Part shown: in pieces, positions 43,811-51,615 of the stretch | Numbering within the stretch: position 1 is the first letter of the stretch | Layout of the letters: the number at the start of each line of letters is the position of its first letter | Origin: Leifsonia sp. AK011 | GTDB taxonomy: Bacteria; Actinomycetota; Actinomycetes; Actinomycetales; Microbacteriaceae | Length of the DNA: 64,000 nt | Assembly (NCBI RefSeq): GCF_013410945.1 | Contig: NZ_JACCCH010000001.1 | Location: 1,178,001 to 1,242,000, forward strand | Direction of reading: 5' to 3' | The notes under the pieces: generated by a model | What the model was told of the DNA's origin: nothing | Databases searched by the model: none | The model's input: the letters and a program-made list of their open reading frames with translations, nothing else | Program-made: the position numbers and the translations under genes

Positions 43811-44818
43811 GTGCAGTCAGCCTCCGCTCGAATCGCCGGTCTCGGCGTGTACCTGCCGGAGAGCACTCGGGCGACCGAGCAGACCGAGCGCGACCTCCGT
43901 GCGGCAAACCCCGACCTGAAGCTCGCGACCGGCCTCATCGGGCGCATGACCGGTGTGCGCAGCGTCCACCTGCGACCCGATGGCTGGCAGACCTCCGACC
44001 TCGCCGTCGCCGCGGCCCGCGACGCCCTCGCGGAGTCGCCCGGCGAGATCGACCTGCTCCTCTTCGCGAGCGCCAGCCAGGACCTCATCGAGCCGGCCAC
44101 GAGTCACATCGTCGCCGCGAAACTCGGGCTCACGTGTCCTGTCATGGACATCAAGAACGCCTGCAACTCGGTGCTCAACGCCATGCAGGTGGCCGAGGCA
44201 CTCATCGCGGCTGGCCAGTACCGCCGCGTGCTCATCGCGAGCGGTGAACAGCCCTCGCACGCGGTGCGCTGGGAGCTGACCGACCACGACCAGTTCATCC
44301 GGTCCTTCCCCGGGTACACGATGAGTGATGCGGGTGCCGCCGTGATCCTGGAGGCGACGGATGACGCGAGCACTGGCATCCTCGATTCGTCCTTCATCGC
44401 GGCGTCCGCGCACTGGGACGTCGGCACACTCCCCACCGGCGGGTCGATGAACCCCCGTGGTGGCGACGGGTCGTACTTCGACATGGATGGCGCGGGCCTC
44501 CAGCGTGCGTTCCTCGAGCTCGGTGCACAGCCCGTCCTCGACCTCCTCGCACGCAACGATCTGACGTGGGAGGACATCGATCTTGTGGCGATCCACCAGG
44601 TGGCGCTGCCCTATCTGCCCCCGATCTTCGAGCGTCTGGGCGTCGCGAGCGACAAGTCGGTCATCACGGTGGAGGACCACGGAAATCTCGCCTCGGTCAC
44701 GATTCCGCTCCAGATAATGAGGGCGCGTGACGCACAAATGGTGAAACCGGGTAGTCTTATGCTGCTCGTCGGGCTGGCGGGGGGCATCAGTCTGGGACTC
44801 ATGATCGTTCGCATGTAG
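43811..44818 (+). CDS. OleA-like thiolase-fold condensing enzyme (KAS III family)
   Basis: A 335-residue beta-ketoacyl synthase III-type protein. The catalytic triad is Cys118 (IKNACNSV), His262 (AIHQVALPY) and Asn292 (DHGNLAS). Glu94 in DLIEPATSHIV sits where Xanthomonas OleA has the Glu (117) that enters the partner active site in the Claisen condensation of two fatty acyl-CoAs; FabH has a Phe-Pro motif there. Glu-to-Cys spacing is 24 residues against 26 in OleA, and NAC around the Cys is shared. It therefore probably makes a 2-alkyl-3-keto acid rather than acting in ordinary fatty-acid initiation. OleC- and OleD-like genes follow 3-6 kb downstream. Confidence 0.85.
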   Translation: MQSASARIAGLGVYLPESTRATEQTERDLRAANPDLKLATGLIGRMTGVRSVHLRPDGWQTSDLAVAAARDALAESPGEIDLLLFASASQDLIEPATSHIVAAKLGLTCPVMDIKNACNSVLNAMQVAEALIAAGQYRRVLIASGEQPSHAVRWELTDHDQFIRSFPGYTMSDAGAAVILEATDDASTGILDSSFIAASAHWDVGTLPTGGSMNPRGGDGSYFDMDGAGLQRAFLELGAQPVLDLLARNDLTWEDIDLVAIHQVALPYLPPIFERLGVASDKSVITVEDHGNLASVTIPLQIMRARDAQMVKPGSLMLLVGLAGGISLGLMIVRM

Positions 44819-44870
44819 CCGAACCTGCTAGTTTGTTGTGAATCCCGCCACCTACGAAAGGTCCGACGCG

Positions 44871-45866
44871 ATGTCCGCACGCCGAACCACAGCACGTTTC
44901 TCACTCGCCACCGTCATGATCGCGGCGCTCGCGCTCGGCGGTGCTGCCGCCAGCTCGTCCGCAGTGGGCGAGCCCGATGGCCTCTACTCCGCTACCTCCG
45001 ACGACGGCGGTAGCAACTTCGTCCAGCTCGACAAGTCGACGGCTGCCGCTACCAACCTCAGCGGCCCGCTCGCGGGTCGCGAGATCCGTTCCGTTGAGGT
45101 CGTCAACGGCGTCGGCTACGCCGTCGGGCAGTCCGAGGGTGTCTGGTCGGTCTACACGTGGGACATCGCCTCGGGCGCCATCCTCACGTCGGCGACGCTG
45201 ACCGCGGCCGGGTTCGAGCCCGGAAGCTTCGAGGTCTTCGCCCTCGACACCACCACCGACGGAACCCTGCTCACCTACTTCCGTGCCGGCAGCGAACTGA
45301 ACTCCCAGCTCTGGATCGTGTCCGTCGACCCCGTGTCCGGTGTCATCACCCCGCTGGTTGACCTCACCAACGTCGACTCCGATCTCGAGGACCGCAGGAT
45401 CTTCGAGGGACTCGCCACCAACCCCGTCACGGGTGTCACGTACGCCCTCGCCGACTACGACGATGGCATGCCGGCGTACTCGCCGGTTGACCTCTCCGCG
45501 GGAACCGTCGGTGCCTACGAGGCACTCACGGGCATCCAGTCGAGCGTGGGCCCCGGCTACCTCCGCGAGGGCGATTTCGACGCCGAGGGTGTGCTCTGGT
45601 TCGTCTACAGCGGCGAGGGCAGCGGCGTCGCGCGCACCAACGGACCGACCGAGGTAGGCACGGAGGCAACCCCACTGGGCGAGCCCGAGATTGAGAGCAA
45701 GGCCATCACGATCGGCCAGACGGTCGTCGCCCCGGCTCCTGCCCCCGCACCCGAGCCGCAGCTCGCGGCGACCGGCTTCGACGCCGCTCCGCTCTTCGGC
45801 GGCGCTGGCGTGCTCCTGGCAGCAGGTCTCGGCCTGCTCCTGGTTCGCCGTCGCGCGACGGTCTAA
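44871..45866 (+). CDS. Sortase-anchored surface protein (LAATG), beta-propeller-like
   Basis: A 331-residue exported protein. A signal peptide (about residues 1-32, ending SSSAVG) precedes a region of repeated beta strands (GLYSATSDDGGSNFVQLD, LWIVSVDPVSGVITPLVDL) like those of beta-propeller or repeat-like domains. The end has a Pro-Ala linker, the sorting motif LAATG, a hydrophobic helix and RRRATV, the layout expected for class E sortase substrates. ATG 44871 has GAAAGG 9 nt upstream; a GTG at 44838 is possible but lacks a ribosome site. No sortase gene is in the window. A strong terminator follows. Confidence 0.85.
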   Translation: MSARRTTARFSLATVMIAALALGGAAASSSAVGEPDGLYSATSDDGGSNFVQLDKSTAAATNLSGPLAGREIRSVEVVNGVGYAVGQSEGVWSVYTWDIASGAILTSATLTAAGFEPGSFEVFALDTTTDGTLLTYFRAGSELNSQLWIVSVDPVSGVITPLVDLTNVDSDLEDRRIFEGLATNPVTGVTYALADYDDGMPAYSPVDLSAGTVGAYEALTGIQSSVGPGYLREGDFDAEGVLWFVYSGEGSGVARTNGPTEVGTEATPLGEPEIESKAITIGQTVVAPAPAPAPEPQLAATGFDAAPLFGGAGVLLAAGLGLLLVRRRATV

Positions 45867-45880
45867 CAACCACCAGCTCC

Positions 45881-45930
45881 AGCAGACGCGGCACTCTCGC
45901 CTTCGGGCGGGGTGCCGCGTCTGCTATTTT
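45881..45930 (+). terminator. Rho-independent terminator whose T-tract doubles as a -10
   Basis: A 14-bp perfect stem (45881-45894 with 45912-45925), extended by a partly paired GGCG/CGCC top, is followed by ATTTTC. The same bases, TATTTT (45925-45930), lie 8 nt before ATG 45939 of the next operon and resemble its -10 element. Confidence 0.75.
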
Positions 45931-45938
45931 CGGCGAGT

Positions 45939-46700
45939 ATGGACACCTCCGGAAAGCTGACCGTGGTGGTTCCGGTGTTCAACGAGGCTGCGGGCATCCG
46001 CCCCACCCTCGAGGCGCTCGCTCGACAGCGTGACAGCGACTTCGACGTTGTCTTCGTCGACAACAACTCCACGGATGACTCGGCCACCGTCATCACGGAT
46101 TTCGCGGCCGAGCACGGCCTCCCGTGGCGCGTCGTACTCGAGCCCCAGAAGGGCACGGGTGCCGCGGCCGACACGGGGATGCGCGCTGCCATCGCCTTCG
46201 GTGCGACCATCCTGGCGCGCACCGACGCCGACTGCATCCCCCGGGAGGACTGGACCGCGGCCATCCGCCGCTCGCTCACTACGGGCGGCCTGCGCCTCGT
46301 CGGGGGCGAGCTCGTGCCACGACGCGACGAGGGTCTGCCCTGGACGACCCGTGCCCTCCTGCGTGGCGCTGTGCATCTCGCCGAGGCCTTCGGGCGGGTG
46401 CGCAAGGGCAACCGCGACCCCGCCTACCGCGGCCCGTACATGATGGCGGCCGGATGCAACGTGGGCATCACCGCGGAGCTCTACGAGGCGGCCGGCGGCT
46501 TCCCGCGCACCGCCATCGAGGATCTCCACGAGGACCGCGCCCTCGTCAACGCCGTGCGCCGCATCACGAGCCGCTACGCACGTCGCTCGGATGTCGTCGT
46601 CTACGGGTCCTCCCGGCGGGTGAACGCCTGGGGCCTGAGGAACACCCTGCTCTGGTACAAGGACCACGCCTACAAGCCAGAGCACGTGGACATCCGGTGA
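45939..46700 (+). CDS. Family 2 glycosyltransferase
   Basis: A 253-residue soluble GT-A enzyme. The N-terminal strand LTVVVPVFNEAAGI, VVFVDNNSTDDS (first Asp pair) and ILARTDADC (DxD) are standard GT2 motifs. A later IEDLHEDRALV may supply the base. There are no membrane helices. It is the first gene of the operon with P450, OleC-like and OleD-like genes, overlapping the P450 start by 4 bp (GTGA), so it probably glycosylates the cluster's lipid product or an associated carrier. Donor and acceptor are unknown. Confidence 0.87.
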   Translation: MDTSGKLTVVVPVFNEAAGIRPTLEALARQRDSDFDVVFVDNNSTDDSATVITDFAAEHGLPWRVVLEPQKGTGAAADTGMRAAIAFGATILARTDADCIPREDWTAAIRRSLTTGGLRLVGGELVPRRDEGLPWTTRALLRGAVHLAEAFGRVRKGNRDPAYRGPYMMAAGCNVGITAELYEAAGGFPRTAIEDLHEDRALVNAVRRITSRYARRSDVVVYGSSRRVNAWGLRNTLLWYKDHAYKPEHVDIR

Positions 46701-47833
46701 CGCGCGCAGCCGCCTGGGAGCGTCGGGTGCTCCGCGCAGCGCACCCCGTCGCGGTGCCCGCGTTGAGTGCCTCCCGCCGTCCGGTGCAGCGAGTGCCGCG
46801 CCTGGGGGTTCTGGTGCGGGATGCCACGATCCTCCGCTCCGTTCTCATGGACACCGAGCATTTCTCCAAGACGGGTCCCGGTGCACCGAGCGACCTCTGG
46901 ACGCCCGTTCTAGGGCCCTCCGTGCTCCTCAACATGGAGGGCGCGGATCATCTGGCCTTGAGGCGCAGGCTCGGGCCGTTGTTCTCGCCCGCCTACGTGG
47001 ACCCGCTTGTCGCGGCATCCCTGCCGAGCGCCCGGCTGACCGCGCGATTGCGGGCCGGTGAGCGAGTCGACCTCGTGACGGAGGCGAAGCGCAATGCGAG
47101 CATCATGATCAGCCAGCTCGTCGGACTGTCGGCCGAGCAGGTGGATGACGCCCTCTTCGAGAGGGTGTCATCGATCACGCGATTCGTGCGGCTCTCGCGT
47201 CCGCGTCTGACCGATGCCCAGGCGGCTGTCGCGCGCGCCATCCTCGCCGACCTCACCGCGCACGCTCGCACCGCCTGGCGCGACGGTGATGAGAGCACGG
47301 TGCCCGGTCGCATGCGCGCGCTCGGTCTCGGGGAGGAGGAGGCGATGGGCGCCGTCGGGGCGTTCGTGCTCACCGGGACGGAGACTCTGGTCTCGTATAT
47401 CCCGCGCCTCATCGCGCTGCTCATCGACAGCGAGTGGATGCCACGGCTCGCCGCCGACGCGACACTAGTCGAACCCGCCATTGCCGAGGGCCTCCGCGTG
47501 ACCACGCCCTCGCCCGTGATGCTGCGGAGCGTCGTGTCGGGCGCGCGGATCGGTTCCGTCGACGTGCGGGCGGGGGAGCGGGTCATCCTCGCGACGTTCC
47601 TCGCCAACGGAGCGCTCGGCGGGTTCGACCCTGCCAGCAACCCCGCGGCATCCCTCAAACAGCTCTGGTTCGGGGCTGGCAGTCATTTCTGCCTGGGGGC
47701 CCCGCTCGCGATGGCGCAGACGCGGGCGACGCTCGGTGCGCTGCTCGAGGCAGGCCCGCTGCGCGTCGTGTCGCGGCGCGCGGCCCGCGGGGTGCTCATC
47801 CCCTCGTACGCGAGCCTCGTGGTGTCAGCATGA
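46697..47833 (+). CDS. Cytochrome P450 (first of two paralogues)
   Basis: A 378-residue bacterial class I-type P450, somewhat short at the N-terminus. The heme loop is LWFGAGSHFCLGAPLA with Cys332. The I-helix segment is FVLTGTETLVSY with the conserved Thr, and the ExxR motif is EGLRV. The end, GVLIPSYASLVVSA, closely matches the end of the P450 at 51616 (VLIPAYASLVVQKA), so the two arose by duplication. It overlaps both neighbours by 4 bp, placing it within the OleC/OleD operon. It probably hydroxylates or desaturates the acyl substrate or product. Ferredoxin partners are not encoded nearby. Confidence 0.9.
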   Translation: MTRAAAWERRVLRAAHPVAVPALSASRRPVQRVPRLGVLVRDATILRSVLMDTEHFSKTGPGAPSDLWTPVLGPSVLLNMEGADHLALRRRLGPLFSPAYVDPLVAASLPSARLTARLRAGERVDLVTEAKRNASIMISQLVGLSAEQVDDALFERVSSITRFVRLSRPRLTDAQAAVARAILADLTAHARTAWRDGDESTVPGRMRALGLGEEEAMGAVGAFVLTGTETLVSYIPRLIALLIDSEWMPRLAADATLVEPAIAEGLRVTTPSPVMLRSVVSGARIGSVDVRAGERVILATFLANGALGGFDPASNPAASLKQLWFGAGSHFCLGAPLAMAQTRATLGALLEAGPLRVVSRRAARGVLIPSYASLVVSA

Positions 47834-49359
47834 CCGACATCCTCCGCGCGCTGCTCGACTCGTGCGACCGCACCCCGGACGCTCCCGCCCTGACGTTCCG
47901 GAGGACGACACTCCGCTACAGCGACCTCCGCGACCGGATCCAGGGCGTGGCGTCCTCCCTGACGTTGCGAGGGTTGCGCCCCGGGGACCGCGTGCTGTTC
48001 TCCGTACGCCCGGGCATCGACGCGATCGTGCTCGCGCTCGCGCTTATCGCGGCCGGTGGAACTGTCGTGTTCGCCGATCCGGGGGCTGGCGACGAGTTGT
48101 TCCGCGCACGTGCGAGGCTCGTCGCGCCGAGGTGGGTGGCGGCCGAGTCGGTGTTGTACGCCGCGTCATCCGGCCCGCTTCGCGGCATCGCGCGACGCCG
48201 GGGCATCGAACTGCCCGACTACGGGGCGGTGGTTCCGGATGCCCGGCACGTGTACAGCGGACCGTGGCTGCCTGGGGTGCCTCACGGCGCGTTGAGCCTC
48301 CGGTGGTTCGGCGTGAACCGACGCCCGGGACGGGCGTCGGCATCGTGGCGAGGGCCGGACATGGCCTTCGCTCCCAGCTCCAGCGCCCCGGCGGAAGCGC
48401 TGATCATCTTCACGTCGGGCACCACCGACGACCCCAAGGCGGTCGTGCACTCGCGCGAGTCACTCGGCACGGGTCTCGACGACTTCGCGACGGCGGTCGG
48501 ATTCGTCGCGGGGGAGCGTGTGCTCACTGACCAGCTCATGGTGGGCATCCCCGCGCTCATCTCGGGTGCGCACTGGGAGCTTCCCCCGCCAGGCCTCGAC
48601 CCCGGGGCGAGGCCGGAGCGGTACCTCGCACTGCTGCCGAGGGCCGACGTGCTGTTCACGGTGCCCGCTGCACTCGATGCTCTACTCGGGATGCTCGAGA
48701 CCCGCCCCGACCTCACACCTCGGCTGCGCGCACTCCTCATCGGCGGGGCTCCCGTGCTGCGACCACTCCTCGAGCGAGCGCGCCGGCTGCTGCCGAACAC
48801 CACGATTCGCGCGATCTACGGCATGACGGAGATCCTGCCGGTCGCGATCGCCGATGGCGACGAGAAGCTCGCGTTCGACGGCACGGGCGACTACGTCGGT
48901 CGGGTCATGCCCTCGATTCGCGCGGCCATCGTCGACGGCGAGCTTGTGGTCGCGGGCCCCGGCCTCGCCGACTATCTCGGCACGCCCCTCGCCGAGCTCC
49001 GCACGGGTGACCTGGCCACACTCGACGGCGACAGGCTCGTGCTCGCGGGTCGAGCCAAGGACATGTTCATCCGCGGCACCACCAACGTGTACCCGGGCCT
49101 CTATGAGCCGGTGATCGCGGGCCTCCCGGGCGTCCGTGCTGCGGCGCTCGCCGGCATCCCGAACGACATCGGCGACGACGAACTCGTGCTCGCCCTGGTG
49201 CTGGATGCCGCGGGCTCCGTCGATGTCGTGCGCGCTGCCCTCCCCGGTCTCATCGACGCTGCCGTCCTGCCCGACCGCATTGTTGTGCTCGACGCCCTCC
49301 CCACGAAGGGGCGCAGTTCGAAGCTCGACCGTGCCGCTCTCGCGGAGGTGCTGCGATGA
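47830..49359 (+). CDS. OleC-like AMP-dependent ligase (putative beta-lactone synthetase)
   Basis: A 509-residue ANL-superfamily enzyme. The P-loop is IIFTSGTTDDPKAVVHS (near residue 192), and the A5 motif is YGMTEILPVA (Tyr330), close to the YGATExLPVA pattern of OleC beta-lactone synthetases. TGDLATLDGD follows. An N-terminal GGTVVFADPGAGDELFRA also resembles OleC. The final Lys (TKGRSSKLD) is present. OleC converts a 2-alkyl-3-hydroxy acid to a beta-lactone; an acyl-CoA or acyl-AMP ligase role is the alternative. Residues about 163-186, just before the P-loop, are encoded by an in-frame repeat element. It overlaps both neighbours by 4 bp. Confidence 0.85.
   Translation: MTDILRALLDSCDRTPDAPALTFRRTTLRYSDLRDRIQGVASSLTLRGLRPGDRVLFSVRPGIDAIVLALALIAAGGTVVFADPGAGDELFRARARLVAPRWVAAESVLYAASSGPLRGIARRRGIELPDYGAVVPDARHVYSGPWLPGVPHGALSLRWFGVNRRPGRASASWRGPDMAFAPSSSAPAEALIIFTSGTTDDPKAVVHSRESLGTGLDDFATAVGFVAGERVLTDQLMVGIPALISGAHWELPPPGLDPGARPERYLALLPRADVLFTVPAALDALLGMLETRPDLTPRLRALLIGGAPVLRPLLERARRLLPNTTIRAIYGMTEILPVAIADGDEKLAFDGTGDYVGRVMPSIRAAIVDGELVVAGPGLADYLGTPLAELRTGDLATLDGDRLVLAGRAKDMFIRGTTNVYPGLYEPVIAGLPGVRAAALAGIPNDIGDDELVLALVLDAAGSVDVVRAALPGLIDAAVLPDRIVVLDALPTKGRSSKLDRAALAEVLR
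48318..48385 (-). repeat. In-frame copy (B2) of the two-hairpin repeat inside the OleC-like gene
   Basis: It aligns with 9318-9386 in a row. The first stem (48318-48327 with 48331-48340, loop GGA) is perfect; against B1 it differs by a C-for-T and a matching G-for-A. The second stem (48348-48357 with 48362-48371) keeps pairing through two G-T positions. It is translated as RRPGRASASWRGPDMAFAPS without a stop. Confidence 0.75.
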
Positions 49360-50252
49360 GGGTGGCGGTCACGGGAGCCAGTGGGTTCGTGGGCGGCGCG
49401 GTCGCGTCGGCCCTGGCATCCCGCGGGCACGACGTCACGGGCTTCGGTCGCAGGCCGGGCGGGTGGGCCGACGGGCACTACGAGCAGTGGGACCTCGCCG
49501 ACGGTCCTCGCGCCGGGAGTTTCGACGCCGTTGTGCACAGCGCGGCCCTCGCCGACGACTGGGCCGACCTCGGCCATGCCATGCTCGCGAATCGGCTCGG
49601 CACCCGCACGGTCGTCGCGAGCTTTGCCGGTGCCCGAATCGTCCACATCTCCACGTCGAGCGTCTACGACGCGTTCGCCCCGAATGTTCGAGTGCGGGAG
49701 GATGCGCCGCTGCCCACCCGGTTCCTCAGCGCATACTCCGAATCGAAGGCCTCTGCCGAGGCCGAGCTGCCCGCGGATGCTGTGATCCTCCGCCCCCATG
49801 CCGTGTACGGCCCCGGCGACACGACGCTCCTGCCGCGCATCCTCGCGGGCATCCGCGGGTCGCGGCTCGTGCTCCCGAACGGTGCGCGGGTGAGGCACAC
49901 GCTCACCCACATCGACAACCTCGTGCACGCCGTCGAGGTCTCCCTCGTCGGCCCGGCTGGAACCTACAACATCGGTGACGACACCGAGGTGCTGCTGTCA
50001 GCGGTGCTGGGGGAGTTCCTCGCGCGTCGGGGCCGGGCGGATGTCACGATCACGAGCATCCCCTACGGCGCTGCCTTCGCAGCTGCCGCCGCCCTCGAGC
50101 GAGTAGCGCGACTGCGCGGAATCCGCCCTCGCCTCACGCGCTACGCCGTGAGCCAGCTCGGTCTCGAGCGCACCCTCGATCTCACTGCCGCTCGAGAGCG
50201 TCTCGGCTACGTGCCAGGTCCGACGACGTTGGACGGTGCCGAGAACTGGTGA
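49356..50252 (+). CDS. OleD-like NAD(P)-dependent reductase/epimerase
   Basis: A 298-residue extended short-chain dehydrogenase. The cofactor loop is VAVTGASGFVGGAV. The catalytic SAYSESK region (Tyr-x-x-x-Lys) is at about residue 128, followed by ILRPHAVYGPGDTTLLPRI and THIDNLVHAVE. The end, LTRYAVSQLGLERTLDLTAARERLGYVPG, tracks OleD, which reduces the 2-alkyl-3-keto acid to the 3-hydroxy acid before lactone formation. Overlap with the OleC-like gene (ATGA) supports one pathway. A sugar epimerase is the main alternative, and a glycosyltransferase is in the operon, but the flanking motifs fit OleD better. Confidence 0.85.
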   Translation: MRVAVTGASGFVGGAVASALASRGHDVTGFGRRPGGWADGHYEQWDLADGPRAGSFDAVVHSAALADDWADLGHAMLANRLGTRTVVASFAGARIVHISTSSVYDAFAPNVRVREDAPLPTRFLSAYSESKASAEAELPADAVILRPHAVYGPGDTTLLPRILAGIRGSRLVLPNGARVRHTLTHIDNLVHAVEVSLVGPAGTYNIGDDTEVLLSAVLGEFLARRGRADVTITSIPYGAAFAAAAALERVARLRGIRPRLTRYAVSQLGLERTLDLTAARERLGYVPGPTTLDGAENW

Positions 50253-50263
50253 ACAAGAACTAG

Positions 50264-50291
50264 CGACAGTACAGCGAACGCTGTACTGTCG
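50264..50291. promoter_or_regulatory. CmtR-type operator, perfect 13-bp palindrome over the -10
   Basis: Arms 50264-50276 and 50279-50291 are perfect, with an AA spacer. The right arm contains TACTGT (50284-50289), which lies exactly 6 nt before ATG 50296. Bound repressor would cover the -10 element of its own leaderless gene. Confidence 0.7.
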
Positions 50292-50295
50292 AGGT

Positions 50296-50622
50296 ATGTT
50301 GACGGTTGCTTCGAAGCTTGAGGTCATGCACCGGCTCGGTCGTGCCATGGCGGACCCGACGCGGTCACGCATCCTGTTGCGTCTCCTCGAGGCACCGAGC
50401 TACCCGGCCGCGCTTGCCGCCGAACTGGATCTGACCCGCCAGAACGTCTCCAATCACCTCGCCTGCCTCCGCGACTGCGGCATCGTCGTGGTCGAGCCGG
50501 AGGGTCGGCAGTCCCGCTACGAGATCTCCGATCCGCTCATCGCGCACGCGCTCAGCGACCTGCTGCAGGTCGTGCTCCAGGTGGATGACGCGGCCGCCAC
50601 CCACGACCCGGAGTGCTGCTGA
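50296..50622 (+). CDS. cmtR: ArsR-family metal sensor, CmtR type
   Basis: A 108-residue winged-helix repressor. The recognition helix region TRQNVSNHLACLRDC holds Cys57 and Cys61, at the same positions as the Cd/Pb ligands of Mycobacterium CmtR. The third ligand (Cys102 there) has no exact match, but the protein ends PECC with Cys107 and Cys108. Thus it probably senses Cd(II), Pb(II) or a similar soft metal and releases DNA when loaded. It overlaps by one base (TGATG) the CDF exporter it probably controls. The ATG at 50296 is chosen because homology starts there and the -10 spacing fits. Confidence 0.9.
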   Translation: MLTVASKLEVMHRLGRAMADPTRSRILLRLLEAPSYPAALAAELDLTRQNVSNHLACLRDCGIVVVEPEGRQSRYEISDPLIAHALSDLLQVVLQVDDAAATHDPECC

Positions 50623-51536
50623 TGAGTCACGACCACGATCACGGCGCCGCGTCCTCCGGGCGTGGTCGCCTCGCGATCGCGTTCGGCATCACCGCGGTCG
50701 TGCTCATCGCCGAGCTCATCGGTGCCGCGATCACGGGTAGCCTCGCGCTCCTCGTCGATGCTGCCCACATGCTGACGGATGCCGGTGGCCTCGCGATCGC
50801 GCTTGCCGCTGCATCCCTCGCCTCCCGCCCCGCCACCGCACGACGCACGTGGGGATGGGACCGCGCCGAGGTGCTCGGCGCAACGGCCCAGGCTGCCATC
50901 CTGCTGGCGGTCGGTGTCTTTGTGCTCATCGAGGCGGTGCGACGTTTCTTCGAGCCGCCCGAGATCGTCGGTGGCGAGCTCGTCATCTTCGGTGTGATCG
51001 GCCTGCTCGGCAATGTCGCCGCGATCATCGTGCTCGCCTCGGGGCGCACCGCCAACATGAACATGCGCGCGGCGTTCCTCGAGGTGCTGAACGACGCGCT
51101 CGGCTCGGTCGCCGTCATCGTCGCGGCCATTGTTATCGCGGTCACGGGTTTCCAGCTCGCGGACGCGATCGCGGCCGTCCTGATCGGACTGCTCATCATC
51201 CCGCGCGCGGTCATCCTCCTGCGGGACACCACGAACGTGCTGCTCGAGTCCACCCCGAGGGGGCTCGACCTCGACGCCGTGCGCACCCACCTGCTCGAGG
51301 TTCCGCACGTGCAGTCGGTGCACGACCTGCACGTGAGCCAGATCGCGACGGGACTACCCGTGCTCACCGCGCACGTCGTCGTCGACGACACGTGCTTCTA
51401 CGACGGACATGCCCCCCGCATGCTCGACCAGCTGCAGGGATGCGTCGCGAAGCACTTCGACGTGCAGATCGAGCACTCCACGTTCCAACTGGAGCTCGCC
51501 GCGCACGCCGAGCACGAGCATCCCACCCACGACTAA
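50622..51536 (+). CDS. Cation diffusion facilitator metal exporter (CzcD/ZitB-like)
   Basis: A 304-residue CDF transporter with a short His-rich N-terminus (SHDHDHG), six helices and a cytosolic C-terminal domain ending EHEHPTHD. The transport-site motifs are LLVDAAHMLTDAGG (HxxxD) in helix 2 and FLEVLNDALGS (NxxxD variant) in helix 5. It exports Zn, Cd or Co by proton exchange. The second site has Asn where many zinc carriers have His, which in other CDFs shifts metal choice. It is the second gene of the cmtR operon. Confidence 0.92.
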   Translation: MSHDHDHGAASSGRGRLAIAFGITAVVLIAELIGAAITGSLALLVDAAHMLTDAGGLAIALAAASLASRPATARRTWGWDRAEVLGATAQAAILLAVGVFVLIEAVRRFFEPPEIVGGELVIFGVIGLLGNVAAIIVLASGRTANMNMRAAFLEVLNDALGSVAVIVAAIVIAVTGFQLADAIAAVLIGLLIIPRAVILLRDTTNVLLESTPRGLDLDAVRTHLLEVPHVQSVHDLHVSQIATGLPVLTAHVVVDDTCFYDGHAPRMLDQLQGCVAKHFDVQIEHSTFQLELAAHAEHEHPTHD

Positions 51537-51607
51537 CCCCCGCGAAAAGCCACTTGTCGGGGCTCTTCCGACGCAACACCCTCAGTAAGTGCTTTCTCGC
51601 GGGGGTT
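51535..51607. repeat. Long-stem inverted repeat, second copy of the CCCCCGCGA family
   Basis: Arms 51535-51555 and 51587-51607 pair with a few mismatches. The left arm and loop start (CCACTTGTCGGGGCTCTTC) match the element at 39721. It begins inside the CDF stop codon and ends 8 bp before the convergent P450 stop. Confidence 0.75.
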
Positions 51608-51615
51608 GGGGCGCC

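Noticed and set aside
44838-44870. GTG start for the LAATG protein
   Set aside because: It lies 3 nt after a -10-like TAGTTT and lacks a ribosome site; the ATG at 44871 has GAAAGG and a clean signal peptide.
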